Assembly: GCA_943914355.1 (NCBI GenBank)
Contig: CALUBS010000006.1
Span: 1-64,000, forward strand
Origin: an uncultured Corynebacterium sp.
Lineage (GTDB): Bacteria > Actinomycetota > Actinomycetes > Mycobacteriales > Mycobacteriaceae
Length of the DNA stretch: 64,000 nucleotides
Reading direction: 5' to 3'
In this document: one piece after another, positions 6,812-19,019 of the stretch
Position numbering within the stretch: position 1 is the stretch's first letter
Layout of the letters: each line of letters begins with the position of its first letter
Notes under the pieces: model-generated
The model's input: the letters and a program-made list of their open reading frames with translations, nothing else
What the model was told of the DNA's origin: nothing
Database searches by the model: none
Translations under genes and position numbers: made by a program

Positions 6812-8140
6812 TTAGGACTCGGAGTCTTCATTCTCCTCGCCCGGCTTTTCGGATTCTTCCCACCGGGCGAGGTTTGCTTTGAAGTGCTGAAAAGAATCCT
6901 CTAGCTGGCGCAGCTCCACCTCACCGCCGACCTGGCGGCCCGCATCGGAGTAGATAGCCTCCGCCGCCTCATCTAGGACGTCGCGGCGCTCCACGGTGCG
7001 CAGCAGTGCCACTACCTTGGCCAGGTTATTGAGCAGGCTGAGATAGATTTCGGCGTTATCGGCTGCATCGCGGCGGATTTGGGTGAACATCGCCTCAATG
7101 ATCTGTTCATAGCTAAAGGTTTGATAGTCCAGGCGGAACTCGCCATCGATATGCATAATGCCTTGTGGCAGGCGCTTGTCCCCTATGACCACCAAAATTT
7201 GCGTGAAGCGATCAATGATATCGATGACCGTATAAGGGTCATTGACGCCGGTACTTAAAGCACGGGCGGCGATTTCCGCAAGGTGCCGGGCCGTAAACCG
7301 CGGGTCGTGCGCGGAGGCGTCCTCGCGATGCTGCGTGACCACGATGTGCTTTTCAATGTTTTCCGGCATGTGCGGCACGCCGTGGGCAATGACCTCGCCT
7401 TCTAACACGAGATCGCCGGGGGCGACGCCCAGATGAACAGCACAATCTTCTTCGGCCGCGGCTCGGGCAATGGACTTGTAGTCCACGAATTTCAGGTAGC
7501 CCGTTTGGGAGCTGCGGGTTGCGTCGGCGGATTCGTAGAAATCCGACCCCGGGGCCTTGGATACCTTCTCTTCCTCACCACGCTCAATAAGGCGCCGCAT
7601 ATGCTCTTCCACATCTTGTGCCACCACGTGCACCACGTGAGACATGCTGATGGACTGCGCGATGTGGACGATGAAGTAAATCAAAAAGACCACGCATATA
7701 AGCGCCAAGGCAATGTCGACTGCCACATTGAGCGAGGGAACGTGTTCTTGCTTGCCCTCGCCGCCGGCGCGCACGGCACGTAGAGACAGCAGCGAATAGG
7801 TAAAGGTCGCCAGGTAGATCCCCAGCGTGGACTGGATGGAACGGTCCTTTAAAAACTCGTGCAACAGGCGCGGGCCCATCACCGTCACCACGCCGGAAAG
7901 CGCGGTCAGGGTGATAAAGAACAGGGTGCCGGCCAGAGACAGCGTGGCGGTGGCAACGGCAGTGAGCAGGCCCTGGGCACTTTCCGCGCTGCCGTCATAA
8001 AGTCGAGAGAGCGCCAGATCGAAGTTGCGGTCGATCGCCAACATGCCTTCGGCCGCCACGACGGCTACCGCTACCGCTACGGCGGGAATGACCCAAAACT
8101 TATCCCGCCAGGCGGGCATCCTCTCGATCAGCGTCTTCAT
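6812..8140 (-). CDS. DUF2254 family membrane protein
   Basis: A 442-residue protein. The first 180 residues hold four hydrophobic segments (about 15-38, 60-95, 110-128, 143-165); the rest is cytoplasmic with a long helical C-terminus and an acidic tail. The segment ALSTGVNDPYTVIDIIDRF is the most recognisable part of the DUF2254 family. Function unknown; a channel or transport role has been speculated for the family. It starts 5 bases after the stop of the ABC-F gene and is likely co-transcribed with it. Confidence 0.8.
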   Translation of the reverse strand: MKTLIERMPAWRDKFWVIPAVAVAVAVVAAEGMLAIDRNFDLALSRLYDGSAESAQGLLTAVATATLSLAGTLFFITLTALSGVVTVMGPRLLHEFLKDRSIQSTLGIYLATFTYSLLSLRAVRAGGEGKQEHVPSLNVAVDIALALICVVFLIYFIVHIAQSISMSHVVHVVAQDVEEHMRRLIERGEEEKVSKAPGSDFYESADATRSSQTGYLKFVDYKSIARAAAEEDCAVHLGVAPGDLVLEGEVIAHGVPHMPENIEKHIVVTQHREDASAHDPRFTARHLAEIAARALSTGVNDPYTVIDIIDRFTQILVVIGDKRLPQGIMHIDGEFRLDYQTFSYEQIIEAMFTQIRRDAADNAEIYLSLLNNLAKVVALLRTVERRDVLDEAAEAIYSDAGRQVGGEVELRQLEDSFQHFKANLARWEESEKPGEENEDSES

Positions 8141-8145
8141 AAGGC

Positions 8146-9777
8146 TTAAGCCAGCTCGACGATTTCCATGTACTCATCGGACCACAGATCTTCATCGCCG
8201 TCCGGCATGATGATCACGCGCTCGGGGTCGAGTGCCTTGACCGCACCCGGATCGTGGGTTACCAAGACCACCGCGCCCGTGTACGTATTGAGCGCATCGA
8301 GCACCTGCTCGCGGGAGATGGGGTCGAGGTTGTTGGTCGGCTCATCGAGGAGCAGCACGTTTGCGCGGCTGGAGACCAAAGTGGCCAGCGACAGGCGGGT
8401 TTTCTCACCGCCGGACAGCGTTCCAGCCGGCTGCTGCAGTTTATCGCCGGAAAACATAAACGCGCCCAGCAGTCCGCGCAGCTCTTGCTGGTCCGCATCG
8501 GGGCAGGCCTCGATGGTGTTTTCCCACACGCTTTTATCCGGGTGGATATTGTCGTGCTCCTGGGCAAAGTAGCCAATGCGCAAACCGTGGCCACTGACGA
8601 TTCCGCCTTCGCCGTCGGTGCGCTCCTCCCCCGCCAAAAGCTTCAGCAAGGTGGTCTTACCGGCACCGTTATATCCGAGGACAACGACCCTGGAGCCCTT
8701 ATCGATGACCAGGTCCACTCCCGCGAATACCTCCAGCGAGCCATACATCTTGGTCAAGCCCTTAGCGTTCATAGGCGTTTTGCCACACGCGGCCGGCTCG
8801 GGGAATTTAATATTGGCTACCTTATCCGCAACGCGCACCTCATCGAGGTCATTCATCATGCGTTCGGCTCGGTTCAGCATCTGCTTAGCCGCTGCGGCCT
8901 TGGTGGCCTTGGCACCCAATTTGGCGGCCTGCTTTTGCAACGCGGAGGCCTTCTTTTCCGCATTCGCGCGCTCGCGGCGCCGGCGCGCCTCATCAGTGGC
9001 GCGGGCATCGAGGTACTTCTTATACCCCATGTTATAGACATCCGCCTCGCCGCGCACCGCATCGAGGAACCAGACCTTATTACAGACCGCCTCAAGCAAC
9101 TCGACGTCGTGGGAAATCATGACCAGACCGCCCTCGTGCTTGGACAGGAACTGGCGGAGCCAGACGATGGAGTCCGCATCTAGGTGGTTGGTCGGCTCAT
9201 CCAGGAGCAACGTGGTCTGGGATTTGCCTGATCCCTCGCTGGCTGCAAAAAGGATCTGCGCCAGCTCTACGCGGCGCCGCTGGCCACCGGATAACGTCTT
9301 AAGCTTTTGGTCTAAAACGCGCTGCGGCAGGCCCAAGTTATCGCAGATTTGAGCGCACTCGGAGTCGGCCTCGTAACCGCCCAAGGAATCGAATTGTTCT
9401 TCCAGACGGGAGTATTTACGGATGGCCTTGTCGCGAAACTTCTCGTCCGTTGCCGTTTCCATCAGCTCTTGCTGCTTGGCCATCCGCCGCTTAATATCAT
9501 CCAGCCCGCGGGCAGAAAGCACGCGCTCGCGCGCGGTTTGCTCGATATTGCCTTCACGCGAATCCTGCGGAAGGTAGCCAATCGGACCCGAGCGAGAAAC
9601 CGTGCCTCCATAAGGCTCGGTCTCACCGGCCAAGATGCGCATGGTCGTGGTCTTTCCCGCACCATTGCGGCCCACTAGCCCGATGCGGTCGCCGGGTTGG
9701 ACGCGGAGATGCTGTCCGGGGGCATCGAGAAGCGTGCGGGCGCCTACGCGTACCTCAAAATCATTGGTCACAATCAC
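8146..9777 (-). CDS. ABC-F family ATPase (ribosome-associated type)
   Basis: About 543 residues with two soluble ABC ATPase domains and no membrane segment, the architecture of ABC-F proteins that act on the ribosome. Domain 1 has Walker A GRNGAGKTT, signature LSGGQRRR and Walker B LLLDEPTNHLD; domain 2 has GYNGAGKTT, LSGGEKTR and LLLDEPTNNLD. A basic helical linker (RRRRERANAEKKA) separates them. I prefer the GTG at 9777 (MIVTNDFEVRVGART), as in actinobacterial relatives; a TTG at 9795 is also open. Role could be translation control or antibiotic tolerance; the sequence does not decide. Confidence 0.85.
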   Translation of the reverse strand: MIVTNDFEVRVGARTLLDAPGQHLRVQPGDRIGLVGRNGAGKTTTMRILAGETEPYGGTVSRSGPIGYLPQDSREGNIEQTARERVLSARGLDDIKRRMAKQQELMETATDEKFRDKAIRKYSRLEEQFDSLGGYEADSECAQICDNLGLPQRVLDQKLKTLSGGQRRRVELAQILFAASEGSGKSQTTLLLDEPTNHLDADSIVWLRQFLSKHEGGLVMISHDVELLEAVCNKVWFLDAVRGEADVYNMGYKKYLDARATDEARRRRERANAEKKASALQKQAAKLGAKATKAAAAKQMLNRAERMMNDLDEVRVADKVANIKFPEPAACGKTPMNAKGLTKMYGSLEVFAGVDLVIDKGSRVVVLGYNGAGKTTLLKLLAGEERTDGEGGIVSGHGLRIGYFAQEHDNIHPDKSVWENTIEACPDADQQELRGLLGAFMFSGDKLQQPAGTLSGGEKTRLSLATLVSSRANVLLLDEPTNNLDPISREQVLDALNTYTGAVVLVTHDPGAVKALDPERVIIMPDGDEDLWSDEYMEIVELA

Positions 9778-9824
9778 GACAAGCCAGTCTAGCAATCAAA
9801 GCTCAAGGCACTAATTCACGCAGA

Positions 9825-9852
9825 AAAGCGGCGGTAATACTACCGCCGCTTT
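9825..9852 (-). terminator. Terminator of the suf operon
   Basis: AAAGCGGCGGTA (9825-9836) and TACCGCCGCTTT (9841-9852) form a perfect 12-bp GC-rich stem with a 4-base loop. Reading the minus strand, the stem ends in TTTT. It follows sufT by 19 bases, a classic intrinsic terminator separating the suf operon from the ABC-F gene. Confidence 0.85.
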
Positions 9853-9870
9853 CCCGCTATTCCGTGGTGA

Positions 9871-10278
9871 TTAAACCGCGAAGCCCAGAGCTTGGAGCTG
9901 CTCGCGGCCTTCTTCGGAAATCATGTGTGGGCCCCAAGGCGGCATCCACACCCAGTTGATACGCACGCCATCGGCAAGCTTCTTGCCGGTAACGATGTCC
10001 TCAACCTGCTCCGCAATGACATCGGTCAAAGGGCAGGCCGGCGAGGTCAGCGTCATGTTAATCATGGCGAGCTCTTTGCCATCTTCTTCTTCCAGCCACA
10101 GGTCATAGACCAAGCCCAAGTCAACAACGTTGATACCGAGCTCGGGGTCGATGACGTCGCGCATGAACTCGGTGATGTCAAAGGCCTTCGACAGCTGTTC
10201 TTCCGTCTGCTCCGGCCGCTCACCGCCTGCGCTGAAGGATGAATTCTCGTTCTGGTAAGGATCTACGGGATCGGTCAT
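9871..10278 (-). CDS. sufT: Fe-S assembly protein SufT (MIP18/DUF59 family)
   Basis: A 135-residue protein whose core (DVIDPELGINVVDLGLVYDL at about 41-60, then LTSPACPLTDVI) is the DUF59/MIP18 fold. The invariant Cys of the SPACPL motif is present. SufT helps mature Fe-S proteins, probably in delivery rather than scaffold assembly. It is the last gene of the suf operon, directly abutting sufU with no intergenic base, and is followed by a strong terminator. Confidence 0.9.
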   Translation of the reverse strand: MTDPVDPYQNENSSFSAGGERPEQTEEQLSKAFDITEFMRDVIDPELGINVVDLGLVYDLWLEEEDGKELAMINMTLTSPACPLTDVIAEQVEDIVTGKKLADGVRINWVWMPPWGPHMISEEGREQLQALGFAV

Positions 10279-10730
10279 TTACTTCTCCACTTCATTGAGC
10301 GCATCTGCGGTGGCGGCCTGAAAAGCCTTCCACCCTAGCAGCGCGCATTTAACTCGTGCCGGGTATTGAGAAACGCCTGCAAAGGCAACACCATCGCCGA
10401 TGATGTCCTCATCGCCTTCGTCCTGGCCACGCGAGGTAACCATCTTTTCAAACTCGGCAAGCTTTTTATTGGCTTCCTCCAAGGGCAGGCCGACGATCTC
10501 TTCCGCCATGACGGACGTCGATGCTTGGGAGATGGAGCAGCCTTCGGCGTCGTAGGACACATCCTCAACGGTCTTGCCATCTGCGGAAAGGTTGACGCGC
10601 AACGTGAGCTCATCACCGCATGAGGGGTTCACGTGGTGGACCTCTGCCTGGAACGGCTCGCGCAACCCCGCGTGTTGCGGATTTTTATAGTGATCCAAGA
10701 TCACGTCTTGGTACATCGAATCAAGATTCA

Positions 10731-10731
<1 letters not shown>
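10279..10731 (-). CDS. sufU: SufU sulfur-transfer / scaffold protein
   Basis: A 150-residue IscU-fold protein. The zinc ligands of SufU are visible: Cys38 and Asp40 (NPSCGD), Cys65 (AEGCSIS) and Cys129 (RVKCALL). An insert between the second and third Cys, as found in Gram-positive SufU, marks it as the zinc-dependent sulfur acceptor of SufS rather than a canonical IscU. Its ATG overlaps the SufS stop as TAATG, so the pair is made together. Confidence 0.93.
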
Positions 10732-12780
<2,049 letters not shown>

Positions 12781-12810
12781 AGTTTTTGTGGGTTTCCTTC
12801 TGTAAGTGCG

Positions 12811-13965
12811 TTAAGCGGAGATCTTTTCCAGTTCTTCGGAAATGCGGTTTTCCAGTTCCTCGGATAGGGATTGCACCGGAATGCGGTGGATGACCTCATT
12901 GAAGAAGCCACGAATGATGAGGCGACGAGCCTCTGCCTCCGGAATGCCGCGGGACATCAAGTAGAACAGCTCGATATCGTCAAAGCGTCCAACCGTGGCG
13001 GCGTGGCCGGCGCCGGTGATCTCACCGGTTTCGATTTCCAAGTTCGGGATGGCGTCAGCGCGCGCACCGTCCGTGAGAATAAGGTTATTATTCGTCTCAT
13101 AGGTATCGGTGCCCTGTGCGTTGGAGCGGATAAGCACGTCTCCCACCCAGCAGGTACGAGCCTCGTTCTTCTTCTCACCCTGCAATGCGCCCTTGTACAG
13201 GACATTGGAGCGACAATTCGGAACCGAGTGATCCACGAGCATGCGGTTTTCGAAGTACTGACCAGAATCGGCGAAGTACACGCCCAGCAACTCGGCGTCG
13301 CCGCCAGGAGCGGTGAAGTTCACGCGTGGGACGATGCGCACGACCTCGCCGCCGAAGATGGCAGAGTTATGGCGCAGCACTGCATCGCGTCCCACCTGAG
13401 CTACCTGGTTGGACAGGTGCACCGCGTCGTTTTCCCAGTCGACATCCACGATGACGGTCAGGTGCGCGCCATCGCCGAGGATGAACTCCACGTTATCCGC
13501 ATGGGTGCCAGAGCCAGCGTACTTCAGCACAACGGTGGCTTCTGCATGGTGGCCTACCTCAATGGAGGTGGCACCGAAGGAGGTCACGTCCTCGCCCTTA
13601 CCCGTATAGGTAATGGTGATGGGATCTTCCACCTGCACCTCAGGCTCAACGGTTACCACTTGACCTTCCGGCATGGAGGTCCATGCCTGGGCGGCCACGC
13701 GGTCAGAAGGCTTGCCCACGCGGCCAAGACGCTCATCGTCGCGGCTTACAGTCTCCGCAGAAACGCCAGGGTGCTCGCTTACCTTCACGTCCTGGGCAAC
13801 CGCTTGAGCAAATTCCCCGTTGTGCAGGCCCCGCAGCTTGCGGAGGGAAACAAAGCGCCATACCTCGTCGCGGCCGTGCGGTACCGGGAAATCCTCCACG
13901 TTGGTAGAGGTAAAGACGTCACCCTTGGTGATCTTATCCGGATTGAATTCGTTCGAAGCGACCAT
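12811..13965 (-). CDS. sufD: SufD scaffold subunit
   Basis: About 384 residues with the SufB/SufD beta-helix core (central region about 120-320) and the C-terminal SRGIPEAEARRLIIRGFFNE motif shared with SufB. SufD pairs with SufB and SufC as the Fe-S scaffold. I used the ATG at 13965 (MVASNEFNPDK); the open frame continues to 14067, but that part overlaps sufB out of frame. The start is 4 bases after the sufB stop. Confidence 0.93.
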   Translation of the reverse strand: MVASNEFNPDKITKGDVFTSTNVEDFPVPHGRDEVWRFVSLRKLRGLHNGEFAQAVAQDVKVSEHPGVSAETVSRDDERLGRVGKPSDRVAAQAWTSMPEGQVVTVEPEVQVEDPITITYTGKGEDVTSFGATSIEVGHHAEATVVLKYAGSGTHADNVEFILGDGAHLTVIVDVDWENDAVHLSNQVAQVGRDAVLRHNSAIFGGEVVRIVPRVNFTAPGGDAELLGVYFADSGQYFENRMLVDHSVPNCRSNVLYKGALQGEKKNEARTCWVGDVLIRSNAQGTDTYETNNNLILTDGARADAIPNLEIETGEITGAGHAATVGRFDDIELFYLMSRGIPEAEARRLIIRGFFNEVIHRIPVQSLSEELENRISEELEKISA

Positions 13966-13969
13966 TTCT

Positions 13970-15409
13970 TTAGCCGACCGATCCTTCCATTTGCAGTTCG
14001 ATGAGGCGGTTGAGCTCGAGGGCGTACTCCATCGGCAGCTCCTTAGCAATCGGCTCAACGAAGCCACGCACGATCATTGCCATTGCTTCTTCTTCCGCAA
14101 TGCCGCGGGACATGAGGTAGAACAGCTGCTCTTCAGAAACCTGCGAAACGGTTGCCTCGTGGCCCAGCGTGACGTACTCGTTGCGGATATCGTTGTACGG
14201 GTATGTGTCCGAACGCGAAATATTGTCCACGAGCAAGGCATCGCATTCCACGTTGGACGTGGAGTGGTGCGCATTCTGATTGACCTGCACCAGTCCGCGG
14301 TAAGCAGCGCGGCCACCGGCGCGGGCAACGGACTTGGAGACGATATTGGAGGAGGTGTAGGGAGCCATGTGCGTCATCTTCGCACCGGTGTCCTGGAACT
14401 GTCCCTCGCCGGCGAAGGCAACGGAGAGCACCTCACCCTTAGCGTGCGGACCGGTCATCCACACGGCCGGGTACTTCATGGTGACCTTGGAGCCGATGTT
14501 GCCATCGACCCATTCCATGGTGCCGCCCTCTTCCACCTTGGTGCGCTTGGTCACCAAGTTATAGACGTTGCTGGACCAGTTCTGAATCGTTGTATAGCGG
14601 CAGCGGCCGCCCTTCTTCACGATGATCTCAACTACCGCGGAGTGCAGGGAGTCTGACTTGTAGATAGGCGCGGTGCAGCCTTCCACGTAGTGAACGTAGG
14701 CATCCTCATCCACGATGATGAGGGTGCGCTCAAACTGGCCCATGTTCTCAGTATTAATACGGAAGTAGGCCTGCAACGGGATGTCAACGTGCACGCCCTT
14801 CGGGACATAAATGAAGGAGCCGCCGGACCACACTGCGGAGTTCAACGCGGAGAATTTATTGTCACCGGCAGGGATGACGGTGCCGAAGTATTCTTCAAAA
14901 AGCTCCGGGTAATCGCGCAGCGCAGTATCGGTATCAACGAAGATAACGCCCTGGCTTTCCAGGTCCTCGCGAATCTGGTGGTAGACAACCTCAGACTCGT
15001 ACTGCGCGGCCACACCGGCAACTAAGCGCTGCTTTTCTGCCTCTGGAATGCCCAACTTGTCGTAGGTGGCCTTAATATCATCCGGGAGGTCGTCCCAGGT
15101 CTGTGCCTGCTCTTCGGTGGACTTGACGTAGTACTTGATCTGGTCAAAGTCGATGCCGGAGAGATCCGCACCCCAAGAGGGAATAGGCTTCTTGTCAAAG
15201 ATATTCAGAGCCTTGAGACGCTGGTTCAGCATCCACTCGGGCTCGCCCTTCTTTGCGGAAATATCGCGGACAACGTCCTCGTTCAGGCCACGGGCGGCAG
15301 AAGCGCCGGCCGAGTCCGAGTCGTGCCAGCCGTACTCATACGCACCAATAGAATCGATGATCTCATCATCGGTCATCTTATTGTCAGGTGCCGATTGTGC
15401 CTGGGTCAT
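13970..15409 (-). CDS. sufB: SufB scaffold subunit
   Basis: A 479-residue protein that carries the nascent Fe-S cluster in the SufBCD complex. It has the N-terminal SufB helical part (about 1-140, including [16 protein letters not shown]), the beta-helix core with VEGCTAP, and the C-terminal [20 protein letters not shown] motif. Length is typical. Its start codon overlaps the sufR stop by 4 bases (ATGA), which makes its translation dependent on sufR. Confidence 0.95.
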   Translation of the reverse strand: MTQAQSAPDNKMTDDEIIDSIGAYEYGWHDSDSAGASAARGLNEDVVRDISAKKGEPEWMLNQRLKALNIFDKKPIPSWGADLSGIDFDQIKYYVKSTEEQAQTWDDLPDDIKATYDKLGIPEAEKQRLVAGVAAQYESEVVYHQIREDLESQGVIFVDTDTALRDYPELFEEYFGTVIPAGDNKFSALNSAVWSGGSFIYVPKGVHVDIPLQAYFRINTENMGQFERTLIIVDEDAYVHYVEGCTAPIYKSDSLHSAVVEIIVKKGGRCRYTTIQNWSSNVYNLVTKRTKVEEGGTMEWVDGNIGSKVTMKYPAVWMTGPHAKGEVLSVAFAGEGQFQDTGAKMTHMAPYTSSNIVSKSVARAGGRAAYRGLVQVNQNAHHSTSNVECDALLVDNISRSDTYPYNDIRNEYVTLGHEATVSQVSEEQLFYLMSRGIAEEEAMAMIVRGFVEPIAKELPMEYALELNRLIELQMEGSVG

Positions 15410-16143
15410 GACTCGCTCCTTTCAGTATTAGTTTTGACAGGTGTCAAGGGGATATTCGTGGTACAAATTCCGTGGCCATCTGCGATAGAAGCCAAAGGTT
15501 GTACGTGTTTGCCTAAGAGGGCGGAAAAGACTTCCTGCTCTGCCTCGCACAGTTCCGGATGCTCGGCCGCCACATGGGCAACCGGGCAATGGTGCTGACA
15601 GATTTGCACTCCCTGTCCAGCACGGTCCACGGTGGCGGCATACCCGTGTTTATCCAGGGTTTCAGCCAGTTTGCGCGCCACTTCCTCGACCGATTCTTCC
15701 GCGTCCACGAAGGGACGCACATCAGCGATAATGCGCTCAAACCGCGCCTTAGCGAAGTTCTTTACAGCCTCTGAACCGCCCGCAGAGCGCAGCGCGGTCA
15801 ACGCTTCAGAAGCTAATTCATCATAGGCGTGGCCAAATTGCGCACGCCCACGATCCGTCAGGCGGAAGTGCTTTGCCGGTCGCCCACGCCCCGTTCCGGA
15901 GTGCATCCGCGAACGAGAAACTGGACGGCGCTCGACAACTTCCGTTAGTTCTTCTTCCACCAGAATGTCTAAATGCCGGCGGATCCCGGCGGTCGAAAGA
16001 CCAAGGCGCTCACCCAGGTAAGAGGCGGTTACAGGGCCATCTTTAAGCAAAAGCAGCAGTACCTGGCGGCGGGTATCACCATCCGTGGATCGTGATTCCT
16101 TCACCGCCATATGCGCGGCTGCCGCGCGCTGCGTGTTGCCCAT
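15406..16143 (-). CDS. sufR: SufR, Fe-S-sensing transcriptional repressor of suf
   Basis: A 245-residue ArsR/DeoR-like winged-helix regulator. DNA-binding part about 25-75 (helix pair [18 protein letters not shown]). Four cysteines in the C-terminal half (Cys182, Cys186, Cys199, Cys227; CxxxC-12-C) stand where the SufR cluster ligands are known to lie, so it should sense cluster status. It is the first gene of the operon, so it would control its own synthesis. A perfect palindrome 109-120 bases upstream of its start is a likely operator. Confidence 0.93.
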   Translation of the reverse strand: MGNTQRAAAAHMAVKESRSTDGDTRRQVLLLLLKDGPVTASYLGERLGLSTAGIRRHLDILVEEELTEVVERRPVSRSRMHSGTGRGRPAKHFRLTDRGRAQFGHAYDELASEALTALRSAGGSEAVKNFAKARFERIIADVRPFVDAEESVEEVARKLAETLDKHGYAATVDRAGQGVQICQHHCPVAHVAAEHPELCEAEQEVFSALLGKHVQPLASIADGHGICTTNIPLTPVKTNTERSES

Positions 16144-16241
16144 ACCCTAAAACCTCCCTTCCTTAGGTCAGCTACCTGCAGTCGCTGTGCTCCGTCGCGC
16201 CGAAAATGCCGTCGCCACGGAAGCGCCATAACTGCGCTTTC

Positions 16242-16263
16242 ATTATTAGACAACACTAGTGTT
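16242..16263 (-). promoter_or_regulatory. suf promoter -10 with overlapping SufR-type palindrome
   Basis: AACACTAGTGTT at 16252-16263 is a perfect 12-bp palindrome. On the minus strand it is followed 3 bases later by TAATAAT (16242-16248), a good -10 element, so the palindrome sits in the spacer of the suf promoter. Mycobacterial SufR sites contain ACACT and a matching inverted half; here the halves abut. The -35 region (around AATTAA) is weak. The same 215-bp region also lies upstream of mptB. Confidence 0.55.
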
Positions 16264-16358
16264 CCTTAATTCATTCCGGAATGCCACCATTGCAGTTACC
16301 GGGCGTGGCGGCGGGGGTAAATTTCCCACCCCACGGTCCTCGCGTAAGGTCTAAAGCC

Positions 16359-18083
16359 ATGAAAGGGAAACTACGGGGAGTGCTCGATAGCGTTAAGGCA
16401 GAACTGCCGCGCTTGGGTACCGCAGGTTCTCGTTCCGCACAGTTGCACGCTGAAGGCACAGGCGCGCAAGCCGGTGATACTCGCTACGATTTCATCACCC
16501 AAGCGCCAGAGGTCCTCCAGCACACCACAGTCTCCCAAAAGCGCACCTTTTTCATCTTGCGGTGGGCGGGAACCGTCGGATCCCTCCTCATTGCCTTTGG
16601 TGCTTTGGGCGCGGGTGCCTTGCCGGTCGTGGGCAACCCTTATGACAATGTGCCCTTTGGCTCGCTCATGTCTCGCATGCTGCAGACCTCGTCTGCGCTC
16701 GTCATGGTGGGCGTGGGACTTTTAGTTACGGCCTGGATTTTCCTCGCCCCATTCGTGGGCACCCCGCTGCGCCAGGCCCGACCCGGCGAGCCCGCCAGAG
16801 ATCGCTCCCGCCGGCTCGTTTCTCCGCGCCAGCTGTGGATCACGTGGGCCGGGTGGGTCTTCCCCCTCATCTTCACCGCGCCCTTATTTACCCAAGACAT
16901 TTATTCTTATTTGGCCAATGGGTCCATCGTGGCGCAAGGGATGGATCCCTATTCCGCCGGCCCGGTGCAGCTTTTGGGCGCTGGCGACGAGCTCGCGCGC
17001 TCCGTACCGTTTATCTGGGCAAATTCACCATCGCCCTATGGGCCAGTTGCCTTGGGGCTGGCGGCCATCGTCAGCATCGTCACCGGAAACTCCATCGTCT
17101 TAGGCGTAATCGCCCACCGCCTACTTTCCATCGTGGGCATCATCGTGGCTGGCTGGGCCATCACGCAGCTTGCTCAGCGATGCCGCGTCTCCCCTGCCTC
17201 TGCACTATGGCTCGGCATCTTGAACCCACTGACCATTCTTCACCTCGTGGGCGGTATCCATAATGAATCCATCATGCTTGGATTGTCGTTATTGGGCATG
17301 GAGCTCGGTTTAAGGGGTATCGATAAGCTGGGGCACGATAAAAGAGGAGCCTACTTAGCACTCATAGCCTCGGGAGTTTTCCTATCCTGCGCCGGAATGG
17401 TCAAGGTTACTGGCTTTATTGGACTCGGCTTTATCGGCATGGCTTATGCCCGCCACTTGCACATGCAAGCACGCGTGCCACGCTGGCAAGCCTTATTCAC
17501 GGCCATCGCCGTACAGGCTGCGGTGCTCGTAGTCACCATTGCGCTCATCAGCCTCATCACGGGAATTAATCTTGGATGGATTACCGGGCAAGGCGGCGCC
17601 GCCACAATTCGGTCTTGGCTTTCACTGTCCACAACGGTAGGAGTTGGCGCCGGTTTCCTCGGGATGTTTTTAGGGCTTGGGGACCATACAGACGCCATAT
17701 TGACCATCACCCGCAGTTTCGGTGTCTTGGTCGCAGTCGCCTTTATGGCCCGCATGCTGTACGCCACCCTGCGCGGATATATTCACCCCGTCGGCGGGCT
17801 GGGAATCTCTACCCTGGTGCTTGTCATTTTCTTCCCGGTGGTCCACCCCTGGTACATCCTGTGGGCCGTTTTGCCATTGGCAGCGTGGGCGAACCGGCAC
17901 ATCTTCCGGTTTAGCGTCGTTGCTTATACCGGCGCGATGAGCTTTTTCGTCCTACCGCGTGGCCTAGGCCTACCTGCGGGAACGGTGCTTTCCATTTATA
18001 TCGCCGCTGCCTGCGCTTTCGCCGTGGTAGCCGGAGTGTGGTGGGTTGCAATGCGCCGAAACGGAATCCGTGTCTTAAACTAG
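16359..18083 (+). CDS. mptB: MptB-type alpha-1,6-mannopyranosyltransferase
   Basis: About 574 residues with roughly 13 membrane segments, a GT-C polyprenyl-phosphomannose-dependent mannosyltransferase that builds the mannan core of lipomannan and lipoarabinomannan at the outer face of the membrane. The first loop holds FTQDIYSYLANG, with the acidic residue expected near the active site, and PYSAGP follows. The ATG at 16359 has AAGG 9 bases upstream; the open frame extends to 16281 without homology. In my recollection the C. glutamicum mptB also sits next to sufR, which supports the symbol. Confidence 0.85.
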   Translation: MKGKLRGVLDSVKAELPRLGTAGSRSAQLHAEGTGAQAGDTRYDFITQAPEVLQHTTVSQKRTFFILRWAGTVGSLLIAFGALGAGALPVVGNPYDNVPFGSLMSRMLQTSSALVMVGVGLLVTAWIFLAPFVGTPLRQARPGEPARDRSRRLVSPRQLWITWAGWVFPLIFTAPLFTQDIYSYLANGSIVAQGMDPYSAGPVQLLGAGDELARSVPFIWANSPSPYGPVALGLAAIVSIVTGNSIVLGVIAHRLLSIVGIIVAGWAITQLAQRCRVSPASALWLGILNPLTILHLVGGIHNESIMLGLSLLGMELGLRGIDKLGHDKRGAYLALIASGVFLSCAGMVKVTGFIGLGFIGMAYARHLHMQARVPRWQALFTAIAVQAAVLVVTIALISLITGINLGWITGQGGAATIRSWLSLSTTVGVGAGFLGMFLGLGDHTDAILTITRSFGVLVAVAFMARMLYATLRGYIHPVGGLGISTLVLVIFFPVVHPWYILWAVLPLAAWANRHIFRFSVVAYTGAMSFFVLPRGLGLPAGTVLSIYIAAACAFAVVAGVWWVAMRRNGIRVLN

Positions 18084-18089
18084 GCACCC

Positions 18090-19019
18090 GTGAATGCAAT
18101 TCCAGCTGAAAGCCCCGCCCTGTCCTTGGAGGGTGTGGTAAAGAAATTTGGCCCCACGGCAGCCGTCAACGGGCTCAGCCTAAGCGTTGCACACGGCGAA
18201 ATATTCTGCCTGCTCGGACCCAATGGTGCTGGCAAGTCCACCACCATCGAAATGTCTGAAGGCTTTATCCACCCCACTTCCGGATCCATTAAGGTCTTGG
18301 GTCTTGACCCGAGCACCGCGCCCGATAAGGTGCGCGAAAAGGTGGGAATCATGCTGCAAGGCGGCGGGTCCTACTCAGGTATCCGCGTGCTAGAAATGCT
18401 GGAATTGACCGCGCGCTATAACGCCAATCCCCTGCCACCGGAATGGTTGCTCAAAACCCTCGGCTTGCAAGGTGTTGCACGCACGTCCTACCGGCGGCTT
18501 TCCGGCGGGCAACAACAGCGACTATCGCTCGCACTCGCGGTCATCGGCAGGCCCGAGCTGGTTTTCCTCGATGAACCCACCGCGGGCATGGACGCCCAAT
18601 CCCGCCTCGCCGTGTGGGATCTCATCCGCGCCCTCAAGCGCGACGGGGCCACCGTTATATTGACCACCCACCTGATGGATGAGGCTGAATCGCTGGCAGA
18701 TCACATCGCCATCATGGATCACGGCGCGCTCGTGGCGCAGGGAACCCCGGCAGAACTGACCTCCCAGGGCGAGGACGCCGGTTTTAGTTTTAGCGCCAAC
18801 TCCGCAGTTGACCTGGACGCCTTGCGGCGAATTGGGATCCCCACGACCGCCTCGCGGCCACTACACTACCGCGTGAGCCAGCCCGGTTCACCGGAATTGA
18901 TTTCCGCCCTCGCCGCCGAACTCGCCCGGCAAGGCGTGCTTTTGCGAAGCCTAGAATCCCACCACCGGAACCTCGAGGAGGTATTCCTCGATCTCACAGG
19001 CAGGCACTTGCGCAGTTGA
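18090..19019 (+). CDS. ABC exporter ATP-binding protein
   Basis: A 309-residue ABC ATPase of the DrrA/CcmA-like drug-export type: Walker A GPNGAGKST (about 41-49), signature RLSGGQQQR, Walker B LVFLDEPTAGMD and H-loop TTHLMDEAE, plus a C-terminal accessory domain of about 80 residues. It starts with GTG six bases after mptB and is followed by a membrane partner. Substrate unknown. Location beside mptB may hint at an envelope-related role, but that is only a guess. Confidence 0.85.
   Translation: MNAIPAESPALSLEGVVKKFGPTAAVNGLSLSVAHGEIFCLLGPNGAGKSTTIEMSEGFIHPTSGSIKVLGLDPSTAPDKVREKVGIMLQGGGSYSGIRVLEMLELTARYNANPLPPEWLLKTLGLQGVARTSYRRLSGGQQQRLSLALAVIGRPELVFLDEPTAGMDAQSRLAVWDLIRALKRDGATVILTTHLMDEAESLADHIAIMDHGALVAQGTPAELTSQGEDAGFSFSANSAVDLDALRRIGIPTTASRPLHYRVSQPGSPELISALAAELARQGVLLRSLESHHRNLEEVFLDLTGRHLRS

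Noticed and set aside
16163..16178. DtxR-like sequence TTAGGTCAGCTACCTG in the suf leader
   Set aside because: The left half fits the iron-box consensus, but the right half is shifted by one base and poorly matched; not enough to call a DtxR site.
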